Of a stretch of 64,000 nucleotides of DNA, positions 16,070-25,075 are shown one piece after another. The stretch covers positions 86,001 through 150,000 of the forward strand of contig NZ_CBVJ010000093.1 in NCBI RefSeq assembly GCF_000513275.1, written 5' to 3'. Within the stretch, counting starts at the first letter, position 1; each line of letters begins with the position of its first letter. The translations under genes and the position numbers were made by a program. The DNA is from Paenibacillus gorillae (lineage in GTDB: Bacteria; Bacillota; Bacilli; Paenibacillales; Paenibacillaceae). Below the pieces are notes generated by a model. The model did not search any database. It was not told the DNA's origin and worked only from the letters and a program-made list of their open reading frames with translations.

Positions 16070-16933
16070 TTAGCTCTCCTGAAGCAGTCCGTTCACATAG
16101 TTGGTGAAATGTTTAAGCATGTCCGGTGACTGCTGGAATTGGCCGCTGAAATCCTCGACGCCGAGATAACCGTCATAGCCAACGGCTTTCAAATCATCGA
16201 TGACCTGCTTCCACGGCACCACGCCATCCTTCAGCCCGCTCCACTCCGACTTCCAGCGAATGCTGCCATCCTCTTCTGAGGCGCCGTCTTCAAGCCAGCT
16301 GGCGTTCTTCACATGAACATGGGCCAAATACGGCCCCAGCAGCTCCATGCCCATCCGGTAGTTTTCATAGCCTTCATGAACCATGTTGCCCGGATCGTAC
16401 AGTACGCCGATATGGTTCGGATCGAGCCCTTCGACTAGACGATATGCAGCGGATGCGCTAGCCGCGATTGTATGATGATGCGTCTCAACCAGCCCTTTGA
16501 CGCCATATTTCTTGCACAGCTGCTCCGATTCGCGCAAATAGCGGCGGGCCAGCTCAAACAGCTCGCCAAACGGCCGGCTCCGGTCATACCCCGGCACGCC
16601 GAGACGGATATACAATGCGCCCATCCGGCTTGCCGCCTTCAATACTTCCTCTGTCGCTTCCAGATCGCCCGCCTGCAAGTAAGGAGTTACGCTGATCGAC
16701 TTCAGCCCGTTTGCTTCCGCAGCCTGACGCAGCCGGTCAATCATTGCATCACCGCCTGATGGCAATAGCGTACTCAGATTATGCCCCCAATACGAGGGCT
16801 GCATGCCTTCCGCACCTTCCGGCGCTTCCTTATACCGCCACTCGATGGCGTGCAGACCGGCTTCATGGGCTGCAGCCGCAAGCTCCTCCGGAGTCAATTC
16901 CGGGGTCGCTACTGTAAATACGGATAGCTTCAT
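16070..16933 (-). CDS. Sugar phosphate isomerase/epimerase (TIM barrel)
   Basis: 287 residues from the ATG at 16933 after GAGGAGA; the longer frame overlaps the upstream gene and has no ribosome site. Barrel motifs: HAIEWRYKEAPEG near the start, VETHHHTIAAS in the middle, GVLYDPGNMVHEG, AHVHVKNASW and GVEDFSGQF carry the metal ligands of the AP-endonuclease-2 superfamily. It lies 32 nt after one dehydrogenase gene and directly before araC. The pathway is probably oxidation and isomerisation of a polyol or aminosugar; exact substrate unknown. Confidence 0.9.
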   Translation of the reverse strand: MKLSVFTVATPELTPEELAAAAHEAGLHAIEWRYKEAPEGAEGMQPSYWGHNLSTLLPSGGDAMIDRLRQAAEANGLKSISVTPYLQAGDLEATEEVLKAASRMGALYIRLGVPGYDRSRPFGELFELARRYLRESEQLCKKYGVKGLVETHHHTIAASASAAYRLVEGLDPNHIGVLYDPGNMVHEGYENYRMGMELLGPYLAHVHVKNASWLEDGASEEDGSIRWKSEWSGLKDGVVPWKQVIDDLKAVGYDGYLGVEDFSGQFQQSPDMLKHFTNYVNGLLQES

Positions 16934-16965
16934 TGTGCATTCTCCTCTTCTCGTCATTCGCTTCG

Positions 16966-18039
16966 CTATTCCACTCGGATCGCTTGCTGCTGTGCTTGCA
17001 AGCACAGCTCTGCCGCCTTGAAGGTATGCTCCTGGGTCATTGCCAGCTCCGTACCGTTCAAGCAGTCCAGAATCAGCGCTCCGAAATAAGGAAACCCGAC
17101 CTTATCCTGCACATCGATTTTAAATTCGCCTTCTCTGTTGACGAGAAACAAATTGTCCTTCGATGCGCTGCGGGCGATATCCACATATTTACGCAGCTCG
17201 ATATAACCGTTCGTGCCGACAATCATCGTCCGACCATCGCCCCAAGCCGACAGCCCGTCCGGTGTGAACCAGTCCACGCGGAAATAATTGTTCGCGCCAT
17301 TGTCGCCAACCAATGTTGCATCGCCGTAATCCTCCAGCTCCGGGTACTTTTTATTGTTGTAGTTGGCTACCTTGCTATGCTGAACAACCGCATCCTTGCA
17401 GCCCGCATAATAGAGAAACTGCTCGATTTGATGACTGCCGATATCACATAGAATGCCGCCGTATTTTTCTTTTTGGAAAAACCAATCTGGACGCATTGAC
17501 GCATTCAGCCGATGAGGACCAAGTCCCATAACATGAATAACGCGGCCAATCGCCCCGTCATGTACGAGCTGACCCGCGAACTCGGCGCTTTCCACATGAA
17601 GCCGCTCGCTATAGTAAACCGCATATTTTTTCCCCGTCGCCTTGGCCGCCGTCTTGGCTGCAGCCAGCTGTTCCAGCGTCGTAAACGGCGTTTTGTCGGT
17701 AAAATAATGCTTGCCGCTTTCCATCACTTTAATGCCGAGCGGACCTCTTTCATTCGGCACAGCTGCCGCTGCAACGAGTTGGATCTCAGCATCCTGCAAA
17801 ATCTGCTGCTGCGACTCGGCCGCTCGCGCTTCCGGGTAGGCATCCTGAAATGCCTTTACCTTTGCAGGGTCCGGATCATAAACCCATTTCAGCGTGCCCC
17901 CCGCTTCCCGCAAGCCATTGACCATGCCATAGATATGGCCATGGTCAAGCGACATGGCGGCGAATGGGAACTCGCCTGCCTTTACGACGGGACGGGGCTT
18001 GCCTTGCGGTGCATAGTTCATTCCGTTTGCTGTGGACAT
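16966..18039 (-). CDS. Gfo/Idh/MocA family oxidoreductase, divergent nucleotide-binding motif
   Basis: 357 residues. The N-terminal strand lacks the classic GxGxxG (it reads FAAMSLDHGHIYGMV) and the EKP motif is DKTP (115-118), keeping the active-site lysine. A GGILCDIGSHQIEQFLYY segment carries the catalytic-region His. This variant subgroup is common in Paenibacillus sugar operons. GGAGG lies 11 nt before the ATG. It sits between another dehydrogenase of the family and an isomerase, so the two dehydrogenases may handle successive steps or form a hetero-oligomer. Confidence 0.88.
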   Translation of the reverse strand: MSTANGMNYAPQGKPRPVVKAGEFPFAAMSLDHGHIYGMVNGLREAGGTLKWVYDPDPAKVKAFQDAYPEARAAESQQQILQDAEIQLVAAAAVPNERGPLGIKVMESGKHYFTDKTPFTTLEQLAAAKTAAKATGKKYAVYYSERLHVESAEFAGQLVHDGAIGRVIHVMGLGPHRLNASMRPDWFFQKEKYGGILCDIGSHQIEQFLYYAGCKDAVVQHSKVANYNNKKYPELEDYGDATLVGDNGANNYFRVDWFTPDGLSAWGDGRTMIVGTNGYIELRKYVDIARSASKDNLFLVNREGEFKIDVQDKVGFPYFGALILDCLNGTELAMTQEHTFKAAELCLQAQQQAIRVE

Positions 18040-18095
18040 TGCTTGAATTTCCTCCCCGGTGCCGACACGAGTCCGTCAGCATAGTTATTTATTTA

Positions 18096-19262
18096 TTAAT
18101 GCGTGCCTTTCACGCTTAACGTTTCGTAATGATCAGCTTTTTTCGCTGACTCCGATTTGGAAATCTGCTCCTGAAGCTTCTCATAGAACAAATCCTCATT
18201 AATCGGCAGGTCAACCCAGCTGTCGGTCCAAGTGGACAGCAGCATCGCATTCGACAGCGTCAGCCCTTTGATGCCCTCTTCGCCCGGAGCAAGAAGCGGC
18301 GTGCCATTCACGATTGCACTCACCCAGTTTTCCGTAATTTCCTTATGCTGTCCGCCGCCATGCTGCACCGGAATATCGAACTTCCAGCACTCAGGCTGGC
18401 CGAAGCCGCTCTTATAGTTGGCATTGAACTCCGATTCCGGCGTACGCAGACGCCAGAAGGTCAGCTTGCCATCCTCAATTACGATCTTGCCGCGGTCGCC
18501 CGACACTTCAAAGCGGTTGGTGCCCGGCGATTCGAACGTAGAGGTGACAAATACGCCCGTCGCTCCATTCTCGTACTCCACATAGGCAGTTACATCATTC
18601 TCAACTTCGATATCACGGTGTTTGCCAAATTGGCAAAACGCACGTACACGGGTTGGCATCATGCCCGTCGTCCATTGCCACAAGTCAAGCTGGTGAGGGT
18701 CCTGATTGATAAGAACCCCGCCGCCTTCCCCCGCCCAAGTTGCACGCCAGCCGCCGGAATTGTAGTAGCTTTGCGTCCGGTACCAGTCGGTAATGATCCA
18801 GTTCGTACGGCGTACCTCGCCCAGCTCGCCCGAAGAAATTAGATCCTTCAGCTTCATATACAGCGGATTCGTCCGTTGGTTGTACATAATACCGAAAACT
18901 TTGCCGCTCTTGGCAGCAGCCTCGTTCATCTCGCGCACTTGGCGTGTATAGACGCCAGCAGGCTTCTCGATTAGCACATGCAGCCCGTGCTGGAATGCCA
19001 AAATTGCCTGTTCCGGGTGATCGTAGTGAGGCGTGCAGATGATAACGCCGTCTACCGTTCCGGAACGGAACATCTCCTCTGGCGATTCAAACCGGTGGAT
19101 ATGCTCGCCCCATTGCTCTGCAATTTCCGCCAAACGTTCTGGACGAACATCGGTAACCGCCGTCAGCTCCGCCCCTTTAATGCCGCCCTCAATCAAATAA
19201 TTCGCATGTCCTGTACCCATATTTCCCAAACCGACCAAGCCGATTCTAAATGTAGTAGCCAA
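18096..19262 (-). CDS. Gfo/Idh/MocA family oxidoreductase
   Basis: 388 residues from a TTG at 19262, about 9 nt after GGAGAGGG; no ATG is available nearby. Rossmann motif GLVGLGNMGTGHANYL (8-23), IEKPAG (EKP 99-101) and GGVLINQDPHQLDLWQW, where the His of HQLD is the usual catalytic residue. First gene of a four-gene operon (this, the variant dehydrogenase, isomerase, AraC). Its promoter region holds a cre-like element, so glucose repression through CcpA is plausible. Confidence 0.92.
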   Translation of the reverse strand: MATTFRIGLVGLGNMGTGHANYLIEGGIKGAELTAVTDVRPERLAEIAEQWGEHIHRFESPEEMFRSGTVDGVIICTPHYDHPEQAILAFQHGLHVLIEKPAGVYTRQVREMNEAAAKSGKVFGIMYNQRTNPLYMKLKDLISSGELGEVRRTNWIITDWYRTQSYYNSGGWRATWAGEGGGVLINQDPHQLDLWQWTTGMMPTRVRAFCQFGKHRDIEVENDVTAYVEYENGATGVFVTSTFESPGTNRFEVSGDRGKIVIEDGKLTFWRLRTPESEFNANYKSGFGQPECWKFDIPVQHGGGQHKEITENWVSAIVNGTPLLAPGEEGIKGLTLSNAMLLSTWTDSWVDLPINEDLFYEKLQEQISKSESAKKADHYETLSVKGTH

Positions 19263-19311
19263 ACTCGAACACCCTCTCCTGTTTCGAATTTATTCTGTTT
19301 TCTTATGTATT

Positions 19312-19343
19312 ATTGTATCATGCAGCCTTTGAAAGCGCTTGAT
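19312..19343 (-). promoter_or_regulatory. Sugar operon promoter region with cre-like element
   Basis: TGAAAGCGCTTGAT (19330-19343, plus strand) keeps the left half and the AAAGCGCTT core of the CcpA cre consensus; the right end is degenerate. Minus-strand TACAAT at 19312-19317 would be the -10, placing the cre over the -35. Confidence 0.45.
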
Positions 19344-19415
19344 TGAAATGAGCCAATTACACGCTTCATTTAACTGTGGTTGTTCTAAGACTCATCCATT
19401 TAATTGGGAGTGTAC

Positions 19416-19461
19416 AAAAAAAAGACGGCCTGCTCCCGATTGATTCGGGGCAGACCGCCTA
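19416..19461 (-). terminator. Terminator of hflKC
   Basis: Minus-strand stem GCGGTCTGCCCCGA / TCGGGAGCAGGCCGT with wobble pairs, followed by eight T. Confidence 0.85.
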
Positions 19462-19499
19462 TTATCGGCAATATGCCGGCTACTGATTACTTCATCATG

Positions 19500-20366
19500 T
19501 TACTTGCCTAACAATATTTTCGCATAAGGTGAATCGATCGGCAGCATAATGACCGGTTCATTTTGCAGCGTTGTTACATAGCTCTCGAGTGTCCGGTACA
19601 GACTGTAGAACTCCGGATTTTTACCGTAGGCATTATTATAGATCTTCGCTGCCTCGTTCTCGCCTTCCGCGATAATTTTCTTCGCATCCGCTTCCGCCTG
19701 CGCTAAAATTTCCGTCGCCGAACGGTCGGCCTTGGACGTAATTTTACGCGACTCCTCATCTCCCTCAGACAAGTAACGCGCAGCGATCGACTGACGGTCG
19801 GAGATCATCCGGTTAAATACGCTTTGCTTGTTGCTCTCTGGCAAGTCAGTACGCTTAATCCGGACATCGATAATCTCAATGCCGTATTCATCACGGGTGA
19901 GCGCATCCGCTACATCCTTGGTGATCTCGTCATTAATATTGCCGCGGGCTGTGTTCTCGCTAATGATTGCGTCGAAGTTGATCTCCGCCAGCTTACGGCG
20001 CACCGAGTTGTAGACTGCTTCGTCGATCCGCTGAATGCCTACACCAACCGATTTTACCTTCTGATTGAACTGCTTCGGATTGTTGATTCTCCATACGGTG
20101 TAATTGTCGACGATGATCGGCTTCTTATCTTTCGTCAGCATGTTCGTCGGGCTGCTCTCGTACGTCATTTGGTACTTCGGCAATTCAACGACGTTCTCAA
20201 TGAACGGCAGCTTGAATTTCAATCCTGGCGTTTCGGCATAGCGGACAGCTTCGCCGAATTTCAGCACAACCTTGTATTGGCCTTCCTTCACGACAAACAT
20301 CGAACCTGACAACAGAATGGCTACAATAATTACACCTGCTACGATAATCCATTGTTTATTTTTCAT
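19500..20366 (-). CDS. hflC: HflC family SPFH membrane protein
   Basis: 288 residues. An N-terminal membrane helix (about 5-26) is followed by the SPFH/band 7 domain (about 25-200: VVKEGQYKVVLKFGEAV, ETPGLKFKLPFIENV, YTVWRINNPKQF) and an alanine/glutamate-rich coiled coil (ILAQAEADAKKIIAEGENEA). HflC with HflK forms a large membrane cage that restrains FtsH proteolysis in other bacteria. The start overlaps the hflK stop as ATGA, and a strong terminator follows, so the pair is a two-gene operon. The pair is less usual in Bacilli than the flotillin types. Confidence 0.93.
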   Translation of the reverse strand: MKNKQWIIVAGVIIVAILLSGSMFVVKEGQYKVVLKFGEAVRYAETPGLKFKLPFIENVVELPKYQMTYESSPTNMLTKDKKPIIVDNYTVWRINNPKQFNQKVKSVGVGIQRIDEAVYNSVRRKLAEINFDAIISENTARGNINDEITKDVADALTRDEYGIEIIDVRIKRTDLPESNKQSVFNRMISDRQSIAARYLSEGDEESRKITSKADRSATEILAQAEADAKKIIAEGENEAAKIYNNAYGKNPEFYSLYRTLESYVTTLQNEPVIMLPIDSPYAKILLGK

Positions 20367-21403
20367 TGCGCCGCACCTCCCGGTGTAGAGGATGGTGAGC
20401 TTGGTGATTTAGACTTCATCAATTCATTCAAAGGCAAGTAGCTGACCGTATCGCTGTTCGTATTGGTGATGAAAATTTGCGCGTTCGGCAATATTTTCTC
20501 CAGCGTCTCCAGCACTAGCCGGCTTTCCGTAACGGAAGGATTTTTCGCATACTCACTGTAAATCGCATTGAACTTGGCTACATCGCCCTGAGCGTTCAAA
20601 ATCCGTGATTTTTTCTCCGCCTCCGCATTTTCGATAAGCGCCTGGGCTTCGCCCCTTGCTTTCGGAATCCGGTCGTTTTCATACTTAGCAGCATTGTTGA
20701 TCTTCGTGTTTTTCTCCTCGCGCGCATTCGTGACTTCACGGAACGCTTCCTCTACTTGACCGCTTGGAGGCTCGATATCCTGGAATTTTACGCCGAGAAT
20801 TTGAATGCCCGTATCGTATTTTGCCTGGAGCTCAACCAGCCGTTCACGCACTTTCTCCTGAATGACGGTTTTACCATCCGTAATAGCGTAATCCAGCTTC
20901 TCGGAGCCAATTACAGAGCGGATGGAAGCCGATGCCGAGTTGCGCAGAAACTGCTCGGGTTTATCCATATTGAATAAGTATTTTTCAATATTGCTTATTT
21001 TCCACTGGACGACGGCATCTGCAGATACGAGATTTTCGTCCCCCGTAATCATCATGGCTTCTTCATCGATCGGTACGACTTTATCGCCCTGCTGACGGTA
21101 GCCGATTGTAATACTTTGAATAAGCTCTGCTGGTACGATGACGACGTCTTGAATCGGATAAGGCCATTTGAAATGAAGACCGGCGGTTTTCTCCTCCGTA
21201 TAGGTGCCGAAGGTTAGAATCGCTGCCCTCTCCTGTTCCTGTACCGTGTAAAATGATGAGAACAATGCCATCACTATAATGATGGCTGCGACGGCGCCCA
21301 CAATCATTTTGATAATGGTTGCCGGCTTCATCGGCCCGTTCCCGCCTGTCTTAGGGTTTGGCTTGACGACTTCCAAATCTGGCTGTGACCCAAAGTTGCT
21401 CAA
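20363..21403 (-). CDS. hflK: HflK family SPFH membrane protein
   Basis: 346 residues from a TTG at 21403, 9 nt after AGGGGAG. A short cytoplasmic tail precedes the membrane helix (about 29-50), then an SPFH domain with EQERAAILTFGTYTEEKTAG, HFKWPYPIQDVVIVP and DAVVQWKISNIEKYLFN, and an Ala/Glu coiled coil with KARGEAQALIENAEAEKKSR. C-terminal PSSPSSTPGGAAQ is low-complexity. Couples to hflC by a 4-base overlap. Role inferred from E. coli: FtsH protease modulation, lipid microdomain. Confidence 0.93.
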   Translation of the reverse strand: MSNFGSQPDLEVVKPNPKTGGNGPMKPATIIKMIVGAVAAIIIVMALFSSFYTVQEQERAAILTFGTYTEEKTAGLHFKWPYPIQDVVIVPAELIQSITIGYRQQGDKVVPIDEEAMMITGDENLVSADAVVQWKISNIEKYLFNMDKPEQFLRNSASASIRSVIGSEKLDYAITDGKTVIQEKVRERLVELQAKYDTGIQILGVKFQDIEPPSGQVEEAFREVTNAREEKNTKINNAAKYENDRIPKARGEAQALIENAEAEKKSRILNAQGDVAKFNAIYSEYAKNPSVTESRLVLETLEKILPNAQIFITNTNSDTVSYLPLNELMKSKSPSSPSSTPGGAAQ

Positions 21404-21489
21404 TACGCATATCTCCCCTCGATTGGATATTATAGGATTGTATACGTATTCACGGTCATAAAGTCACAACTTTTTTGTATTGTCGTATT

Positions 21490-21705
21490 TTAAGGGGTCA
21501 TGGAGTCGTTAGAATTCCACGGGGCGACATACGTTTCAGCCTGCCGCAGCGCCTTTCGGCGCGCCCAAAAAGCGAGCGGCCCGCGGTACACTTTCTTCTC
21601 CTGCCTCTCCTCCAGCAGCCTTTTCATGCCATGCATCATCAGCTTGGAGCGCATCTCGTCCTCATGGCTAATTTTTCTCATCTCTTCAAAAAACTGCTTG
21701 TCCAT
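21490..21705 (-). CDS. Small charged hypothetical protein, 71 residues
   Basis: Start at the ATG 21705, 9 nt after GGAG; the in-frame ATG at 21714 abuts the Shine-Dalgarno. The product (MDKQFFEEMRKISHEDEMR at the start, later RLLEERQEKKVYRGPLAF) is a helical, strongly charged soluble protein with no recognised family. A promoter TTGACA-18-TACGAT directly upstream supports expression. It lies 86 nt upstream of hflK on the same strand and could be co-transcribed. Confidence 0.65.
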   Translation of the reverse strand: MDKQFFEEMRKISHEDEMRSKLMMHGMKRLLEERQEKKVYRGPLAFWARRKALRQAETYVAPWNSNDSMTP

Positions 21706-21746
21706 CCCTATCATCTCCGTTAGCCGTCTAGGTTGATTAGACTACT

Positions 21747-21776
21747 ATCGTACTACTTAAGAACTAGTGTTGTCAA
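21747..21776 (-). promoter_or_regulatory. Promoter of the 71-residue protein gene
   Basis: Perfect -35 TTGACA (plus-strand TGTCAA 21771-21776), 18-nt spacer, TACGAT -10 (21747-21752), about 40 nt before the start codon. Confidence 0.65.
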
Positions 21777-21805
21777 AATTTGTCGTTCTTCACGTATTCT
21801 TTGCC

Positions 21806-23119
21806 TCATGCCCCGTCCGATAAGACGGCGACTGGCTTTTTCCAAAACCGCTCCAAGGCAATTACGAGGAGCGTGCCGACCAGCAGTCCGTTCCCGACAA
21901 CATCCTGTAAAGTAGGCGGCAGTCCGGCCAGCGCATTGGGCGGCAGGAACATAATGCCGATGCCGACTAGCACGGCGACGCCTAGAATTGTCAACCCGCG
22001 CTGGTTATTTGTTTCCTTGGACAAGCTTGCAAACGATATGCCCGCCAACTGCACGAATGAAGCAAGCAGCACGGCGCTTGCCACCTGCCCTGGCACCTGC
22101 GAAAGAACACGCAGCACGACAGGCAGCATCCCGATTCCTGCTAACAGCAGACATGCGGCGAGAAACGGTCCACGTGACCGCTGCCCGGTCATCCGGATGA
22201 AACCGGCAGATACCGGAAGCGGCACGACGCCTACCGTTGAGGCGGAGGCCGTCAGCATATGGGAGACACCGCCAAGCAAGCTTGCCCGGTTCATTCTTTT
22301 CTTCATCGTATCCTTGCTCGCTTCGGGAAGCTGCTCGCTTACCGCCGTTACGGCGGCTATAGTGTTCGATACGAGTGTAATTGTAAATAACACTGCCGTT
22401 GTAATAATACCGGCATTAAATTCAGGCGCACCCCAAGCGAATATCTCCGGCAGCTTCACGAACGGCGTATGCCCAGCCGAAAGGGAAAATGGCGCCTTGC
22501 CCATTAAAGCGAAGAGAATCCAGCCTCCCGCTATGCCGATCAGAATCGCATACGTTTTACGCCAGCCCCTTCCCCTTGCCGACAGCCAGACGACGAGGCC
22601 AAAAATGCCGAAAGCGACGAGTGAAGCGCCGTAATTCGGAATGTCTGTATCCCCATGGATGCCGAGCATCCCTTTCAAAAACACGCCGCTGAGCTGTACA
22701 ACGAGCAGCAGCAGGAAGGTGCCGGTAACGAGCGGCGTAAACAAGGGCAAGATTTTATAGATCGCTCCGGTTGCCCCCAATAGAATGAGCAGCAGACCAG
22801 CTACGAGCAGTCCGCCCTCCAGCAATTGCAGGGATTGCGAAGGCTGCTGGCCATGACGGACGGCAACATCCGCGAACAATACAAATACGCTGACCCAGGA
22901 GCCCGCAGGCCCGTCCATCAGCGGCATGCGATGGCCGATCCAGCCTTGCAGGAACGAGCTCAATCCCACAATGAACAGCGTTCTTTGCACAAGCCCCTCG
23001 ACTTCTCCCGCAGACAAATGAAATGCGCTGCCGATCACGATCGGAAGCGCAATGGAACTGGTAATCATAAATATAAACCATTGCAACGTGCTCAAGCTGT
23101 TATTCACAAGATGCCTCAT
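21806..23119 (-). CDS. NCS2 family nucleobase permease
   Basis: 437 residues from the ATG at 23119 (GGGGCG about 11 nt upstream); the frame is open to 23218 but that part covers the divergent promoter region. About 13-14 membrane helices. The helix 10 signature region reads TVGVVPLPVSAGFIRMTGQR, matching uracil/xanthine permeases, and GPAGSWVSVFVLFADVAV resembles the first conserved half-helix. Substrate could be uracil, xanthine or another purine. A divergent LysR gene starts 130 bp away and probably regulates it. Confidence 0.85.
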   Translation of the reverse strand: MRHLVNNSLSTLQWFIFMITSSIALPIVIGSAFHLSAGEVEGLVQRTLFIVGLSSFLQGWIGHRMPLMDGPAGSWVSVFVLFADVAVRHGQQPSQSLQLLEGGLLVAGLLLILLGATGAIYKILPLFTPLVTGTFLLLLVVQLSGVFLKGMLGIHGDTDIPNYGASLVAFGIFGLVVWLSARGRGWRKTYAILIGIAGGWILFALMGKAPFSLSAGHTPFVKLPEIFAWGAPEFNAGIITTAVLFTITLVSNTIAAVTAVSEQLPEASKDTMKKRMNRASLLGGVSHMLTASASTVGVVPLPVSAGFIRMTGQRSRGPFLAACLLLAGIGMLPVVLRVLSQVPGQVASAVLLASFVQLAGISFASLSKETNNQRGLTILGVAVLVGIGIMFLPPNALAGLPPTLQDVVGNGLLVGTLLVIALERFWKKPVAVLSDGA

Positions 23120-23249
23120 ACTGGCGCAGCGCCCCTTTGTTTTATGCTGCAACCATGCTACCATAGGCATCATAATATGAAAAATATTATTAAAATTGAA
23201 ATACGATACTTTTAACATATGGATTGTTTACGATTGGAGGACGCTTAAA

Positions 23250-24131
23250 TTGGGACTTGATCTCCGCCAGCTGCGTTATTTTATAGCGATTACAGAAGAA
23301 GGCGGCATTACCGCCGCAGCCAAAAAGCTGCATATGGCCCAGCCCCCGCTAAGCCAGCAGCTTAAAAAAATGGAAATCGAGCTTGGCGTACAGCTTATTC
23401 ACCGTATCGGCAAGACGATCGAGCTGACAGACGCCGGCAAGACACTTTACCGGCAAGCGCTTAAGATTACAAAGGAAATGGAAGAATGCCAGAAGGAAGT
23501 GCAAGAAACGGGACAAGGCGTCCGGGGAAAGCTGACGATCGGAATCAATACGCTGTCGGATGCCCGGCTCCCGGAGCTGATGCTCCGCTATAAGCAGCAG
23601 TTTCCCAACATTACGTACAAAATTCAGCAAAATGAATCCTCTCAGCTATGCAGACTAGTCCGTTCAAGAGAAATCGAGCTGGCTATCGTCCGGCTGCCGC
23701 TGGAGCTGAGCGAGTTCTCAGTTCTGCATCTCCAAGGAGAACCGTTTTACTTCGTCACGTCCGATCCCAGCGGCCTGGAGGGTAAGCCGGTAAACTACCG
23801 GACGATCGAGCCTTACCCGCTCATGCTGCCAAGCACGGAGGGTCTGGGCATCTACCACCGCATCGTCGAACAGTTCGCCAGTGCGAAGGTTACACCCCGG
23901 CTGCTCGGCGAATGCTCTGACATCGCCCTGCTGATGGAATTCGTCTCCACTGGCTTCGCTTCGTCGATTGTGCCGGCTACCGTCCTCAAGCTGCACCATA
24001 CGCCCCGCATTCATGCCTTTGAGATCGAAGTATCACCGCATGTCTCTACGTCGGGCCTCATTTGGCTGAAAGATCATTACCTGTCCCAGGCAGGACGCCA
24101 TTTCATTACCCTCGTATCCGAGCTGCATTGA
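23250..24131 (+). CDS. LysR family transcriptional regulator
   Basis: 293 residues from a TTG at 23250, 9 nt after GGAGG; the ATG at 23196 lies upstream of that site. N-terminal winged HTH: DLRQLRYFIAITEEGGITAA, then KLHMAQPPLSQQLKKMEIEL, with helix-turn-helix at about 18-37; LysR substrate-binding domain about 90-290. Divergent from the NCS2 permease gene, the usual arrangement for a LysR protein controlling its neighbour and itself. Effector unknown. Confidence 0.92.
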   Translation: MGLDLRQLRYFIAITEEGGITAAAKKLHMAQPPLSQQLKKMEIELGVQLIHRIGKTIELTDAGKTLYRQALKITKEMEECQKEVQETGQGVRGKLTIGINTLSDARLPELMLRYKQQFPNITYKIQQNESSQLCRLVRSREIELAIVRLPLELSEFSVLHLQGEPFYFVTSDPSGLEGKPVNYRTIEPYPLMLPSTEGLGIYHRIVEQFASAKVTPRLLGECSDIALLMEFVSTGFASSIVPATVLKLHHTPRIHAFEIEVSPHVSTSGLIWLKDHYLSQAGRHFITLVSELH

Positions 24132-24152
24132 TCATCTCCATTCTCCCGGAGA

Positions 24153-24198
24153 GGAAAAAGGACAAGCAAGGTGTATACAGACACCCGCTTGCCCTTTC
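24153..24198 (-). terminator. Terminator of the azoreductase gene
   Basis: Minus-strand AAGGGCAAGCGGGTGT pairs with ACACCTTGCTTGTCCTT (two wobble/mismatch steps) and is followed by TTTTTCC. Confidence 0.75.
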
Positions 24199-24225
24199 CG
24201 CTATTATCTGTTCGTGAACAGCCAA

Positions 24226-24852
24226 TTAGAAGCTTACTGCAGCTTTCTCAGCAGCAGCAACGCCGTTTGCCACAATTTCAGCTGCTTGAGCCGGCAATTG
24301 GTTATGGCCTTCTGCGATAACGTCAGTGAATTGCGTTACACCGAAGAAGCTCATGATGTTTTTCACATAGTTATGGGACATTTCCGCTGCTGCGGCTGGA
24401 CCCTCGGAGTAGATGCCGCCGCGTGCGTTAAGCAATGCGACTTTTTTGTCCGGAATAAGGCCAACTGGACCTTGCTCGGTGTATTTGAACGTTTTGCCTG
24501 CTTGATAGATGTAGTCGATATAAGTGTGCAGTACAGCAGGGATCGTCAGGTTCCAAAGCGGGAAGCCGAATACGACTTTGTCTGCTGCCAGAAATTGATC
24601 GATATATTTGCCAGACACTTCAACTTGCGCTTGCTCAGCAGGCGTCAGGTCGTAACCGCGAGCGGCTTTGAAATTACCGTTGATCATGTCGGCATTCATG
24701 TAAGGAAGCTCTTGCTGGAACAGGTCAAGCTCAATGACCGTATCTTCAGGATGGCTCTTTTTGTAGCTATCCAAAAATGCTTGATACAATTTAACGCTAA
24801 CCGCTTGCTCGATGTCACGATCGTTTGCTTTGACGAAAAGTACAGTACTCAT
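24226..24852 (-). CDS. azoR: FMN-dependent NADH-azoreductase
   Basis: 208 residues from the ATG at 24852, 11 nt after GGAGG. Flavodoxin-like fold with TVLFVKANDRD at the phosphate loop, FGFPLWNLTIPAVLHTYID (the FMN-binding PLWN motif) and LLNARGGIYSEGPAAA. Such enzymes reduce quinones and azo compounds using NADH, protecting against quinone stress. Single-gene unit with nested inverted repeats in the upstream region, so a thiol- or quinone-sensing repressor may control it. Confidence 0.92.
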   Translation of the reverse strand: MSTVLFVKANDRDIEQAVSVKLYQAFLDSYKKSHPEDTVIELDLFQQELPYMNADMINGNFKAARGYDLTPAEQAQVEVSGKYIDQFLAADKVVFGFPLWNLTIPAVLHTYIDYIYQAGKTFKYTEQGPVGLIPDKKVALLNARGGIYSEGPAAAAEMSHNYVKNIMSFFGVTQFTDVIAEGHNQLPAQAAEIVANGVAAAEKAAVSF

Positions 24853-24886
24853 GATAGTAAATTCCCTCCACATAATGTGATTTTAA

Positions 24887-24947
24887 TATTAATTGCATCA
24901 AGCAATTATTGTAGTTAGCGATAGTTGCACTAACTTTTTGTAACTAC
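24887..24947 (-). promoter_or_regulatory. Nested inverted repeats upstream of azoR
   Basis: Near the gene, AATTGC ATCAA GCAATT (24888-24904 region) is a 6-5-6 dyad; further up, GTAGTTA (24911-24917) pairs with TAACTAC (24941-24947) and GTTAG with CTAAC inside it. A promoter must lie here, but no clear -35/-10 pair stands out. These look like operator sites. Confidence 0.45.
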
Positions 24948-25005
24948 CTGTAGTTTAGTACGAAAATAGCAGCCGCACATCGGTAATTAGGCCGAAATAT
25001 TGCGC

Positions 25006-25032
25006 AAAAAAGCCCTCCGAAGACGGAGGACT
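25006..25032 (-). terminator. Terminator of the two-component operon
   Basis: Minus-strand CCTCCG TCTT CGGAGG stem with GC closing and a following TTTTTT. A short direct repeat GTAAGACTA occurs twice between it and the gene end. Confidence 0.9.
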
Positions 25033-25075
25033 AGTCGTAAGACTATAGACGTAAGACTAATGCGAAGCAAGCTGC

